Below, one piece after another: positions 57,077 to 64,000 of a DNA stretch of 64,000 bases. This DNA comes from Vicinamibacterales bacterium (GTDB lineage Bacteria; Acidobacteriota; Vicinamibacteria; Vicinamibacterales; UBA2999): the NCBI GenBank assembly GCA_041659285.1, contig JBAZYO010000003.1, forward strand, positions 248,001 through 312,000, given 5' to 3'. The notes beneath the pieces were generated by a model that worked only from the letters and a program-made list of their open reading frames with translations, ran no database searches and was not told the DNA's origin. Within the stretch, counting starts at the first letter, position 1. Every line of letters starts with the position of its first letter. Both the position numbers and the translations under genes were made by a program.

Positions 57077-58614
57077 ACAAGAGCTTGGCCCGCCGAAGCC
57101 TTGGCGAAGGCGGCCCGCTAGCGCTCGCGCTCACGGCGGCGCTGGCGCTGGCGGCCTTTGGCGTGGTGCGAGGCACCCGGGCGGTGGGCGGGTCCGATTC
57201 CTCCTGTTATGCGCTGATGGCCGAGGCCTTCGGCACCGGGCACTGGCAGCCGTCGAGTGCGCTGGCCATCGCGGCGCCGTGGCCCGACGCGTCGCGGACG
57301 CTGGCGCCAGGCGGCTTCATACCCTCGCCGGTCCGGCCGGACGCAGCGTCGCCCATCTGCGCGCCGGGGTTCTCGGTGTTGATGGCGCCGCTGCGTGCGA
57401 TCGGTGGCCGCGAGGCCATCTTCGCGGTGACGCCCATTGCCGGGTTCGTGCTGGTGTTGAGCGCGTTCGTGCTGGCCAGGCGCCTGGGCGGCGGGCTGGC
57501 CGGCGTGTCGGCGGCGGTCCTGACGGCCGCCAGCCCCATCGTGCTGTTCCAGGTGGTGCAGCCGATGAATGACGTCGCGACGGCAGCGCTCTGGCTCGCG
57601 GCGTTCGCGCTGGCGTCTCGTCCTCTCGCCGCTGGGGTTCTCATCGGCCTCGCCATCCTCGTCCGCCCCAATCTTGCCCCGCTCGCCGTCATCATCGCCG
57701 CCATGCAGTGGCGGCCCGGCCAACCGATGCCCGTTCGCGCAGTCGCGGCGTTGGTGGCGGGCGCGGTGCCGGGCGTGGCCTTGTGGCTCGGGTTGAATCA
57801 CATTCTCTACGGCAGCATCGCCGGCAACGGTTACGGCGATGTCGGGCAGTTGTTCAGCGTCTCGCACGTGGCGGCGAACCTGGCGGCCTACGGACGCGCG
57901 CTGTACGAAACCCAGACGGTGTTTCCGTTACTCGCCCTCGCGGCGCCGTTCGTGCTCACCGGTGAATCACGCCGCCTGGCGTGGTGGCTGCTGGCCGCCG
58001 CTGCGGCCGTGTTCGGCATCTACCTGCTTTACCGCCCGTATCCCGAGTGGTGGTACCTGCGGTTCCTGATCCCGGCCATCGTCCTGATGATCGTGACCGC
58101 GTGCGGTGTCGCCGTGCTGGTTGCCGACCGCGGCCGCATGCGCGGCGTGGTCGCGATTGGCACGATCGCGCTGGCTCTGACGGGGCTGCGCGTCGCCGGT
58201 GCGCGACAGGTGCTCGACCTGCCACGCATGGAAGGACGCTATCGTGACACCGCGGAACTGGTCAGCGCGCGGTTGCCGGAGAACGCCGTGTTGATCACGG
58301 TGTGGGAGAGCGGCAGCGTGCGGTTTCATGCCGGGCGCGAGGCGGTGATGTGGGATGCGTTGGATCCGGCGTGGCTCGATCGCGCGGTGGCATGGCTCAC
58401 CGCCCAGGGCCGCACGCCGTACATCCTCACGGAGCGCGGGGAAGAGGCGGAATTTCGCCGGCGCTTCAGCGCGCACTCGAACCTGGGCGCGCTCGACTGG
58501 CCACCGCGCTTCAACATCGGCGGCCAGGCCCGTATCTTCGATCCCGCCGACCGGGCCCGCTACCTCGCCGGCGAAGGCTACCCGACCGAGAACACTCGCC
58601 GGCCCCGGCGCTAG
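57073..58614 (+). CDS. Polytopic glycosyltransferase (GT39/ArnT-like)
   Basis: 513 residues. About eight to ten hydrophobic helices, a first periplasmic loop with an acidic pair (GGSDSSCYALMAEAFGTG) and long C-terminal periplasmic domain fit the dolichol-phosphate mannosyltransferase/ArnT superfamily that uses lipid-linked sugars. The N-terminal SLARRSLGEGG part is encoded by an imperfect palindromic repeat at 57090-57113. Its stop codon shares the CTAG palindrome with the convergent gene's stop. Acts in the inner membrane on envelope sugars; acceptor unknown. Confidence 0.75.
   Translation: MNKSLARRSLGEGGPLALALTAALALAAFGVVRGTRAVGGSDSSCYALMAEAFGTGHWQPSSALAIAAPWPDASRTLAPGGFIPSPVRPDAASPICAPGFSVLMAPLRAIGGREAIFAVTPIAGFVLVLSAFVLARRLGGGLAGVSAAVLTAASPIVLFQVVQPMNDVATAALWLAAFALASRPLAAGVLIGLAILVRPNLAPLAVIIAAMQWRPGQPMPVRAVAALVAGAVPGVALWLGLNHILYGSIAGNGYGDVGQLFSVSHVAANLAAYGRALYETQTVFPLLALAAPFVLTGESRRLAWWLLAAAAAVFGIYLLYRPYPEWWYLRFLIPAIVLMIVTACGVAVLVADRGRMRGVVAIGTIALALTGLRVAGARQVLDLPRMEGRYRDTAELVSARLPENAVLITVWESGSVRFHAGREAVMWDALDPAWLDRAVAWLTAQGRTPYILTERGEEAEFRRRFSAHSNLGALDWPPRFNIGGQARIFDPADRARYLAGEGYPTENTRRPRR
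57090..57113. repeat. Imperfect palindrome in the start of the polytopic glycosyltransferase
   Basis: CCGCCGAAGCC-TT-GGCGAAGGCGG: paired CCGCC/GGCGG and GCC/GGC arms with symmetric GAA bulges. It encodes ARRSLGEGG in the protein N-terminus. Confidence 0.45.
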
Positions 58615-59183
58615 CGGCGCAACACCCAGTCGCCAAGAAAGATGTAGATCGCGTAGACGGTGCCCTCGCCAACGACCACGCCGAACAGAAACTTCTTGTA
58701 GTTGATCTTCAGCGACCCGCACACGTAGCAGATCAGGTCGGTCGGCAGGAACAGGAAGAAGCTCCAGCCGATGATGATCGGCAACTGGTAGGTTTGCAGC
58801 GCGGTCTTCAGCTTCGTGATCTGCTTTGGATACTTGCGCTCGAAGAGCTCGTCCATGTGCAGGACCTCGGCGAACCAGTAACAGACCGACGACGAGATGG
58901 CGATGCAGGGAATGGTGAGCGCCAGCAGCACCCACGGGTCGAAGAACGGCATCGCGATCAGCAGCGGGAAGGTGGCCGGCACCAGCGTGAACGCCCGGAA
59001 CGAGCCAATCAGCAGGTAGGTGATCGCCGCCGCCCAGAAGGACACCGAGAGCGCATCCTGCAGCTCGCCCTGCACCGCGTCGCGCTTGAAGAAGTACAGG
59101 TACAGCGCCCCGGCCACGACCAGCAGCCAGAGCGCGAAGAGGGAATAGCGGATGCGCGGGTTGTGCAGCTGGAGTGCGGTCAC
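58611..59183 (-). CDS. VTT/DedA-type membrane protein
   Basis: 190 residues, GTG start. Four to five hydrophobic helices and the central segment ATFPLLIAMPFFDPWVLLAL, followed by a helix containing GWSFFLFLPTDLICYVCG, match the VTT (TVP38/TMEM64/DedA) family thought to affect lipid scrambling and envelope homeostasis. It converges on the glycosyltransferase gene with the two stops overlapping in CTAG, and lies 45 bases after the symporter gene on the same strand. Confidence 0.75.
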   Translation of the reverse strand: MTALQLHNPRIRYSLFALWLLVVAGALYLYFFKRDAVQGELQDALSVSFWAAAITYLLIGSFRAFTLVPATFPLLIAMPFFDPWVLLALTIPCIAISSSVCYWFAEVLHMDELFERKYPKQITKLKTALQTYQLPIIIGWSFFLFLPTDLICYVCGSLKINYKKFLFGVVVGEGTVYAIYIFLGDWVLRR

Positions 59184-59228
59184 GCGAAGCTCAGAGTCAA
59201 TGACGTCGGCGCGGCGCGCCTGGTTCCA

Positions 59229-60770
59229 TTATGCCGCGTCGTCGGCCGCGCCGAAATGGATCTGCCGCTCGAGGGCCGGGAAGCCGGCGACGGCGGCCGG
59301 CTCGGGTGAGGCCAGCGAGACGATGATGCCGATGACGAACGACAGCGGAATGGTGAAGAGGCCGGGGTTGCGATAGGGGAAGTAAGCGGTGGTGTTCTTC
59401 AACAGGTCGATCTGGATGGTCGGCGACATCCAGATCAACGCCAGGGTCGCTGCCGTGCCGAACAGGATCGACGCTTGCGCCCCGCGCGTCGTGAACGGCC
59501 TCCAGAACATCGACAGGATCAGGGCCGGGAAGTTGGCGCTGGCGGCAATCGCGAAGGCGAGCCCCACCATGTAGGCGACGTTCTGTCCCTTGAACACGAT
59601 GCCCAGCCCGATCGCCACCAACGCGAGCACGATGGTGGCGTAGCGCGCGACCAGCAACTGCTCCTTCTCGGGGGCGTGGCCGTGGCGGAACACGTTCACG
59701 TAGATGTCGTGCGACAGCGCCGCCGCGCCGGCCAGCGTGAGGCCGGCGACCACGGCGAGGATGGTGGCGAATGCCACCGCGGCGATGAAGCCCAGGAAGG
59801 CCTGGCCGCCGACCACTTCGGCCAGCAGCGGCGCGGCCATGTTGCCGCCGGCATCCACGCCGCGGATGGCGTCCTGGCCGACCAGGACCATGGCGCCGAA
59901 GCCGAGGACGAACGTGAGCAGGTAGAAGGCGCCGATGATCCCCGTGGCGTAGGCCACCGAGACGCGGGCCGTGCGCCCGTCGGGAACCGTGTAGAAGCGC
60001 ATCAGGATGTGCGGCAGCCCGGCGGTGCCGAACATCAGCGCCAGGCCCAACGACATCGCGTCGATCGGATCCGACACCAGCCGGCCGGGCGCCAGCACCG
60101 CGGGGCCGTATTGCTCGGCGGCGGCGGCGAACAGCGCCAGGGGATTGAACGAGAACCGGGCCAGCACCATCATCGCCAGCAGGAACGCGCCCGAGAGCAG
60201 CAGCACCGCCTTCACGATCTGCACCCACGTCGTGGCGATCATCCCGCCAAACAGCACGTACGCCAGCATGACCACGCCGACAATGGCGACGGCGATTTCG
60301 TAGTCGAGCCCGAACAGCAGTCGAATGAGGTTGCCGGCACCCACCATCTGGGCGATCAGGTAGAAGGCAATCACGGCGAGGCTGCCGGCCGCGGAGGCCA
60401 CCCGCACCGGCGTCTGCCGCAGGCGAAACGCCACCGCGTCGCTGAAGGTGAAGCGCCCGAGGTTGCGCAGCGGCTCCGCGATCAGGCAGACGACGACCGG
60501 CCAGCCGACCAGGAAGCCGATGGAGTAGATCAGGCCATCGAAGCCGGACAGGGCCACCAGCCCGGCGATGCCGAGAAAGCTGGCGGCGCTCATGTAGTCG
60601 CCCGCCAGCGCCAGCCCGTTCTGCAACGCGGTGACTGAGCCGCCGGCGGCGTAGAAGTCCCTGGTGCTGCGGGTGCGGCGGGCGGCGAACCAGGTGATGA
60701 CGAGCGACAGCGCAATGAAGATGACGAAGCCCGACATCGCGATGATGTTGGGCTGACCCGACTGCGGCAC
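59229..60770 (-). CDS. Sodium/solute symporter (ActP-like)
   Basis: 513 residues from the GTG at 60770, which overlaps the stop of the DUF485 gene and has GGAGGGA seven bases upstream; an upstream in-frame start lies inside that gene. The SSS family features are 12-13 helices, RTRSTRDFYAAGGSVTALQNGLAL after the first helix, YMSAASFLGIAGL, and GTAGLPHILMRFYTVPDGR, all characteristic of cation/acetate symporters (ActP). It probably imports acetate or a short-chain acid with sodium. Confidence 0.92.
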   Translation of the reverse strand: MPQSGQPNIIAMSGFVIFIALSLVITWFAARRTRSTRDFYAAGGSVTALQNGLALAGDYMSAASFLGIAGLVALSGFDGLIYSIGFLVGWPVVVCLIAEPLRNLGRFTFSDAVAFRLRQTPVRVASAAGSLAVIAFYLIAQMVGAGNLIRLLFGLDYEIAVAIVGVVMLAYVLFGGMIATTWVQIVKAVLLLSGAFLLAMMVLARFSFNPLALFAAAAEQYGPAVLAPGRLVSDPIDAMSLGLALMFGTAGLPHILMRFYTVPDGRTARVSVAYATGIIGAFYLLTFVLGFGAMVLVGQDAIRGVDAGGNMAAPLLAEVVGGQAFLGFIAAVAFATILAVVAGLTLAGAAALSHDIYVNVFRHGHAPEKEQLLVARYATIVLALVAIGLGIVFKGQNVAYMVGLAFAIAASANFPALILSMFWRPFTTRGAQASILFGTAATLALIWMSPTIQIDLLKNTTAYFPYRNPGLFTIPLSFVIGIIVSLASPEPAAVAGFPALERQIHFGAADDAA

Positions 60771-61060
60771 TAGCGTCCCTCCCGGTGCGCGCGGCGAATC
60801 TCGGCCACGGCGACGTCGTAGTTGGCGTTGGTCCAGCGCACGTACACCATGATCAGCAGCCACGCCGCCACGATCACCAGCACGCCGAGCAGGATCCCCA
60901 GGCTGAGGCCGGGGACCAGCACCGTGCCGAGCAGTTCCTTGTCGAAAGCGATCAGCAGGATGAAGCCGACGTAGATCAGCGTCATCGCCGCGGTGAGGAT
61001 GATCGAGAGCCGCCAGCGGGCGGCGGACAGCGTGACGAGCCGGGAGGCGGAGTCGCTCAT
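60770..61060 (-). CDS. DUF485 small membrane protein
   Basis: 96 residues from the ATG at 61060. Two membrane helices (LSIILTAAMTLIYVGFILLIAF, LGILLGVLVIVAAWLLIMVYV) and the C-terminal NANYDVAVAEIRR pattern define DUF485, which is regularly encoded immediately before ActP-type symporters (YjcH role). Its stop overlaps the symporter start, so the two are coupled. Confidence 0.92.
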   Translation of the reverse strand: MSDSASRLVTLSAARWRLSIILTAAMTLIYVGFILLIAFDKELLGTVLVPGLSLGILLGVLVIVAAWLLIMVYVRWTNANYDVAVAEIRRAHREGR

Positions 61061-61092
61061 GCGGTCGCCATCATATCGCCTTCGGGCCGTGC

Positions 61093-61098
61093 TATAGT
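61093..61098 (+). promoter_or_regulatory. -10-like hexamer TATAGT before the right-hand receptor
   Basis: Predicts a transcript starting near 61105 and a ~118-base leader before the ATG at 61223. Confidence 0.35.
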
Positions 61099-61186
61099 CC
61101 GCGCAATTCATTCCCGAGTGGCCGCGTTCGCGGTGCGAGGGGCACGGGAAAGTCGCGGCTTCATTGTTGGTTGCGTCGGTTGACTT

Positions 61187-61220
61187 CTCACACCTGCCCC
61201 CCGGGCAGAAAGGGAGTGAG
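61187..61220 (+). promoter_or_regulatory. Leader hairpin that covers the receptor ribosome-binding site
   Basis: CTCAC (61187-61191) can pair with GTGAG (61216-61220) and TGCCC with GGGCA inside it, with AGGGAG at 61211-61216 in the same structure. This would occlude the Shine-Dalgarno; a regulatory leader is possible. Confidence 0.35.
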
Positions 61221-61222
61221 TT

Positions 61223-64000
61223 ATGCGTGCCCGCGTCCTCGCGTTTCTGATCTTTTCCCTATTGGCGGTTTCGGTGGGCGCGGCGTCAGCCCAGGATGCC
61301 TCGCTGGCGGGCACCATCGTCGACGGCACCAAGGCGGCGTTGCCCGGCGCCACCGTCACGGCGACGATGATCGACACCGGCCGCGTCGCGACCACCGTAT
61401 CGGACGAGCGCGGCGAGTACCGCCTCCGCGGCCTGCAGGCCGGCCGCTACAAGGTCCAGGCCGAACTCTCCGGTTTCTCCACCGTCATCATTCCCGACAT
61501 CGAGTTGCTCGTCGGCCAGAACCGCTCGCTGCCGTTTGCGATGCAGGTGGCGTCGTTGTCGGAGACGCTGACCGTCACCGGCGAAGCGCCGCTGGTGGAC
61601 GTCAGCTCCACACAGGTGGCCGGCAACGTCGACCGCCGGCAGATGGAAGAGCTGCCGCTACAGGGCCGCAACTGGATGGAGCTGGCGATGCAGGTGAAGG
61701 GCATCACGGCGAATGCGGTTGACACGACCCCCGGCGTGCGCGACCGGCAGTTTCAGCTCAACCTCGACGGCCAGGAGATCACGCAGCAGGTCGCCGGTTC
61801 GGGATTCGGCCAGCCGAAGTTCAGCCGCGAAGCGATTGCCGAGTTCCAGGTCGTCACCAATCTGTTCGATATCACGCAGGGCCGCTCGCTCGGCATCCAG
61901 GTGCAGGCCATCTCGCGCTCCGGCACCAACAACTACGACGGCAGTGTCTATGGCTACTTCCGCGACGACCAGTGGAACGCCAAGGACTTCATCGCCAATC
62001 GCGTGCTGCCCTACGCCAACCAGCAATTGGGCGTCGCGTTCGGTGGGCCGGTGATCAAGGACAAGGCGCACTTCTTCCTCTCGTTCGAGCGCGAGAACGA
62101 GCCCAACACGATTCTCGCGGCGCCGGCGGCGCTGCCAGGCCAGTCGTTCAGCTTCGACACCAAGCTGATTCAGAACAGCTTCCTCGGCCGCGGCGACTGG
62201 CAGGTGCGGCCGACCGATCACCTCACGGTGCGCGCGTCCTACTGGGACTGGGGTAACGATTTCACGCAGGTGGCCGGCACCGAGCATCCGTCACAGGCGG
62301 CCGCGCGCTATCGCAAGGCCGTCAACGTGGTCGGGACCTGGGCCAAGGTGCTGAACAACACGACGCTGCAGGAAGTGAAAATCGGCTACACCCACTTCGA
62401 CTGGCAGAACCTGCTGGCGTCGAGCAAGCTGGAGAACACGGCGAACTACGTCTTCCCGGGCCTGACCATCGGCCAGCGCCGCAATTACCCGCAGGAGTTC
62501 TTCCAGAACACGATCAGCGCGCGCTACGACCTGTCGAAGACCTGGGGCCGCCACGATTCGAAGATCGGCGGCGAGTTCCTGCGGTGGCACGATACCGGCC
62601 AATGGCAGCTGCTGTCGCGTGGTGAGTTCATCTTCAACTCGATCCCGGCGGACATCAATCGCCGCATTCCCTTCGATGCCTGGGACGATCCCTCGCGGTG
62701 GGACCTCACCGGCCTCGATGCCACCGTCCAGCGCTTCGACCAGAACTTCGGCGACTGGACCATCGACATCCCGCGGCCGACCTGGGCGGTGTGGTTCGGC
62801 GACACCTGGCGGATGAGCGATTCGTTCACCGTGAACTACGGCGTCCGCTGGGACGCCGACTGGGGCGCGCTCGACCCGCCGCTGATCACGACCCAGGCCA
62901 AGTTCAACCCCGCCGGCGGCGTGTCGCAGTACCAGGACATCGACCTCCAGGGCGGGGATCTCCTGTATCCGAATAACCTGCGCGACATCGGCAGCGTCGC
63001 GCCACGCGCCGGCTTCACCTGGAACGTTGGCGGCAACGGCACCTGGGTGATCCGCGGCGGCAGCGGGCTCTACTACAGCATCCCCGACTCCAACACGACG
63101 TTCAGTATCCAGTCGTTCAACGGCGAGCGCATCCTCGTGAACTCCTTCCCCAACGACGGCCGGCCCGGGTTCCTCACGGATCCGACGCGCGGCATCACCC
63201 AGGCCGACATCCAGTCCGGCAAGGTGCCGCTGCCGGCGCAGAGCCCGCGGGTGATCGCGCACGACTACCAGATGCCGTCCACGTGGCAGAGCATCATCGG
63301 CTTCCAGGGCCAGATTGGCCCGCAACTGGGCATCGAAGCCGACTTCACGCACTGGAAGGGCTACCACTTCGCGCGCCAGCGCGATCCGAACCTGTTCTTC
63401 AACCCGGCCACCGGCTACAACCGCACCCCGGCGCAGGGACGCCCCGACCCGGCCTACGGTCAGATCCAGTGGCTCGAGTCGAACGGCAGCGCCGACTACG
63501 CCGCCATCTCGAGCGGCATCACGCGCCGCTACCGCAACAACTGGCAGGCCTCGATGTCGTACACCTACATGCTGTTCGCCAACGACGACACCACGAACTT
63601 CCAGTATCAGGGCAACAACCCCTTCGATCCGGATGCCGAATGGGCCCGCTCCACGGAGTTCCAGCGGCACACGCTCCGCTTCAACGGCATCTGGAAGCTG
63701 CCCTACGACCTCTCGCTGTCGGGCGCCTACCTGTTCGGGTCCGGCAACTACTACGCGACGACCTACGCGGCCAACCCGTTCGGCGGCACCGGCACCAACC
63801 GCTACGTGACAGTGCCGTTGACGGTCAGGTCGGCGGCGCTCGAGCGCTTCGACGGCAACGCCACCTACGCCGTTGGCGAAATCGTGCCGCGCAACGCCCT
63901 CAAGGGCTTGCCGCTGCACCGCATCGACCTGCGGGTGTCGAAAGACCTGAAGCTGCCGGCGGGGATGAAACTGACCGGCATCGCCGAGGTGTTCAACATC
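61223..64000 (+). CDS. Oar-type TonB-dependent receptor (C-terminus cut by window edge)
   Basis: 926 residues visible, still open at the right edge. GGGAG and the ATG at 61223 give a signal peptide (VLAFLIFSLLAVSVGAASAQ), a carboxypeptidase-regulatory domain (~24-105), a plug (~110-250, with LDGQEITQQVAGSGFGQPKF) and most of the beta barrel. Same class as the three other receptors in the window. The 162-base upstream region contains a -10 candidate and a hairpin that may hide the ribosome-binding site. Confidence 0.88.
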   Translation, partial: MRARVLAFLIFSLLAVSVGAASAQDASLAGTIVDGTKAALPGATVTATMIDTGRVATTVSDERGEYRLRGLQAGRYKVQAELSGFSTVIIPDIELLVGQNRSLPFAMQVASLSETLTVTGEAPLVDVSSTQVAGNVDRRQMEELPLQGRNWMELAMQVKGITANAVDTTPGVRDRQFQLNLDGQEITQQVAGSGFGQPKFSREAIAEFQVVTNLFDITQGRSLGIQVQAISRSGTNNYDGSVYGYFRDDQWNAKDFIANRVLPYANQQLGVAFGGPVIKDKAHFFLSFERENEPNTILAAPAALPGQSFSFDTKLIQNSFLGRGDWQVRPTDHLTVRASYWDWGNDFTQVAGTEHPSQAAARYRKAVNVVGTWAKVLNNTTLQEVKIGYTHFDWQNLLASSKLENTANYVFPGLTIGQRRNYPQEFFQNTISARYDLSKTWGRHDSKIGGEFLRWHDTGQWQLLSRGEFIFNSIPADINRRIPFDAWDDPSRWDLTGLDATVQRFDQNFGDWTIDIPRPTWAVWFGDTWRMSDSFTVNYGVRWDADWGALDPPLITTQAKFNPAGGVSQYQDIDLQGGDLLYPNNLRDIGSVAPRAGFTWNVGGNGTWVIRGGSGLYYSIPDSNTTFSIQSFNGERILVNSFPNDGRPGFLTDPTRGITQADIQSGKVPLPAQSPRVIAHDYQMPSTWQSIIGFQGQIGPQLGIEADFTHWKGYHFARQRDPNLFFNPATGYNRTPAQGRPDPAYGQIQWLESNGSADYAAISSGITRRYRNNWQASMSYTYMLFANDDTTNFQYQGNNPFDPDAEWARSTEFQRHTLRFNGIWKLPYDLSLSGAYLFGSGNYYATTYAANPFGGTGTNRYVTVPLTVRSAALERFDGNATYAVGEIVPRNALKGLPLHRIDLRVSKDLKLPAGMKLTGIAEVFNI

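Noticed and set aside
62291..63919. 542-codon minus-strand frame opposite the right-hand receptor
   Set aside because: Shadow of the receptor gene; repetitive Val/Arg/Asp composition.

Overview
The window is GC-rich, gene-dense bacterial chromosome. Four large Oar-type TonB-dependent receptors (carboxypeptidase-like N-terminal domain), a secreted VWFA-type protein, a PilZ/HD-GYP signalling complement and many short palindromic intergenic repeats point to Acidobacteriota, probably Vicinamibacteria-like. This assignment is inferred from gene families; there is no rRNA here. I saw no tRNA, rRNA or CRISPR array.

Layout. 1-7011 (minus): four overlapping genes alternating HEAT-repeat protein / HD-GYP protein / HEAT / HD-GYP, all sharing a related N-terminal module; the last HD-GYP gene runs off the left edge. 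7042-10858 (plus): a nucleoside salvage operon (pyrimidine nucleoside phosphorylase, concentrative transporter, purine nucleoside phosphorylase, cytidine deaminase), followed by mtnA and tsaD. 13081-14507: YjbQ-type protein diverging from a Nudix/HD-domain pair, with start codons directly abutting. 14534-18182: a two-ATPase, two-permease ABC-2 type operon. 18321-26344: exported proteins, including a 1279-residue modular protein with a toxin-like C-terminus and a VWFA-type protein. 26420-27493: a gamma-glutamylcyclotransferase-like gene, a PilZ gene and a degenerate receiver. 27740-34788: two TonB-dependent receptors flanking a TPR lipoprotein-like gene.

34990-41270 is an accessory island: two truncated thiolase 5' ends, an IS3-family wreck, an intact IS3-family element with a -1 frameshift site, an IS66 remnant, an AraC-type regulator, and two paralogous cassettes that each pair a small six-cysteine exported protein with a membrane-anchored thioredoxin-fold protein. 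The island ends at an intact thiolase whose promoter motif is repeated in front of both truncated copies. 41273-45758 encodes two thiolases, an isocitrate/isopropylmalate-type dehydrogenase and 3-hydroxybutyryl-CoA dehydrogenase (acetyl-CoA/C4 acyl-CoA metabolism).

45941-48302 (minus) holds a methyltransferase, a toxin-antitoxin-like nucleotidyltransferase pair and a TPR protein; folE diverges from it with overlapping 5' ends. Then follow a third receptor, an orphan exported protein, a three-gene operon (PLP decarboxylase, short class-III CoA-transferase, alpha/beta hydrolase), a cell-envelope set (hexapeptide acyltransferase, GT2, polytopic glycosyltransferase), a VTT/DedA-type membrane protein, a DUF485/sodium-solute symporter pair and a fourth receptor cut by the right edge. 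Across the window several genes have a -10-like hexamer only 6-10 nt before the start codon, suggesting leaderless transcription.
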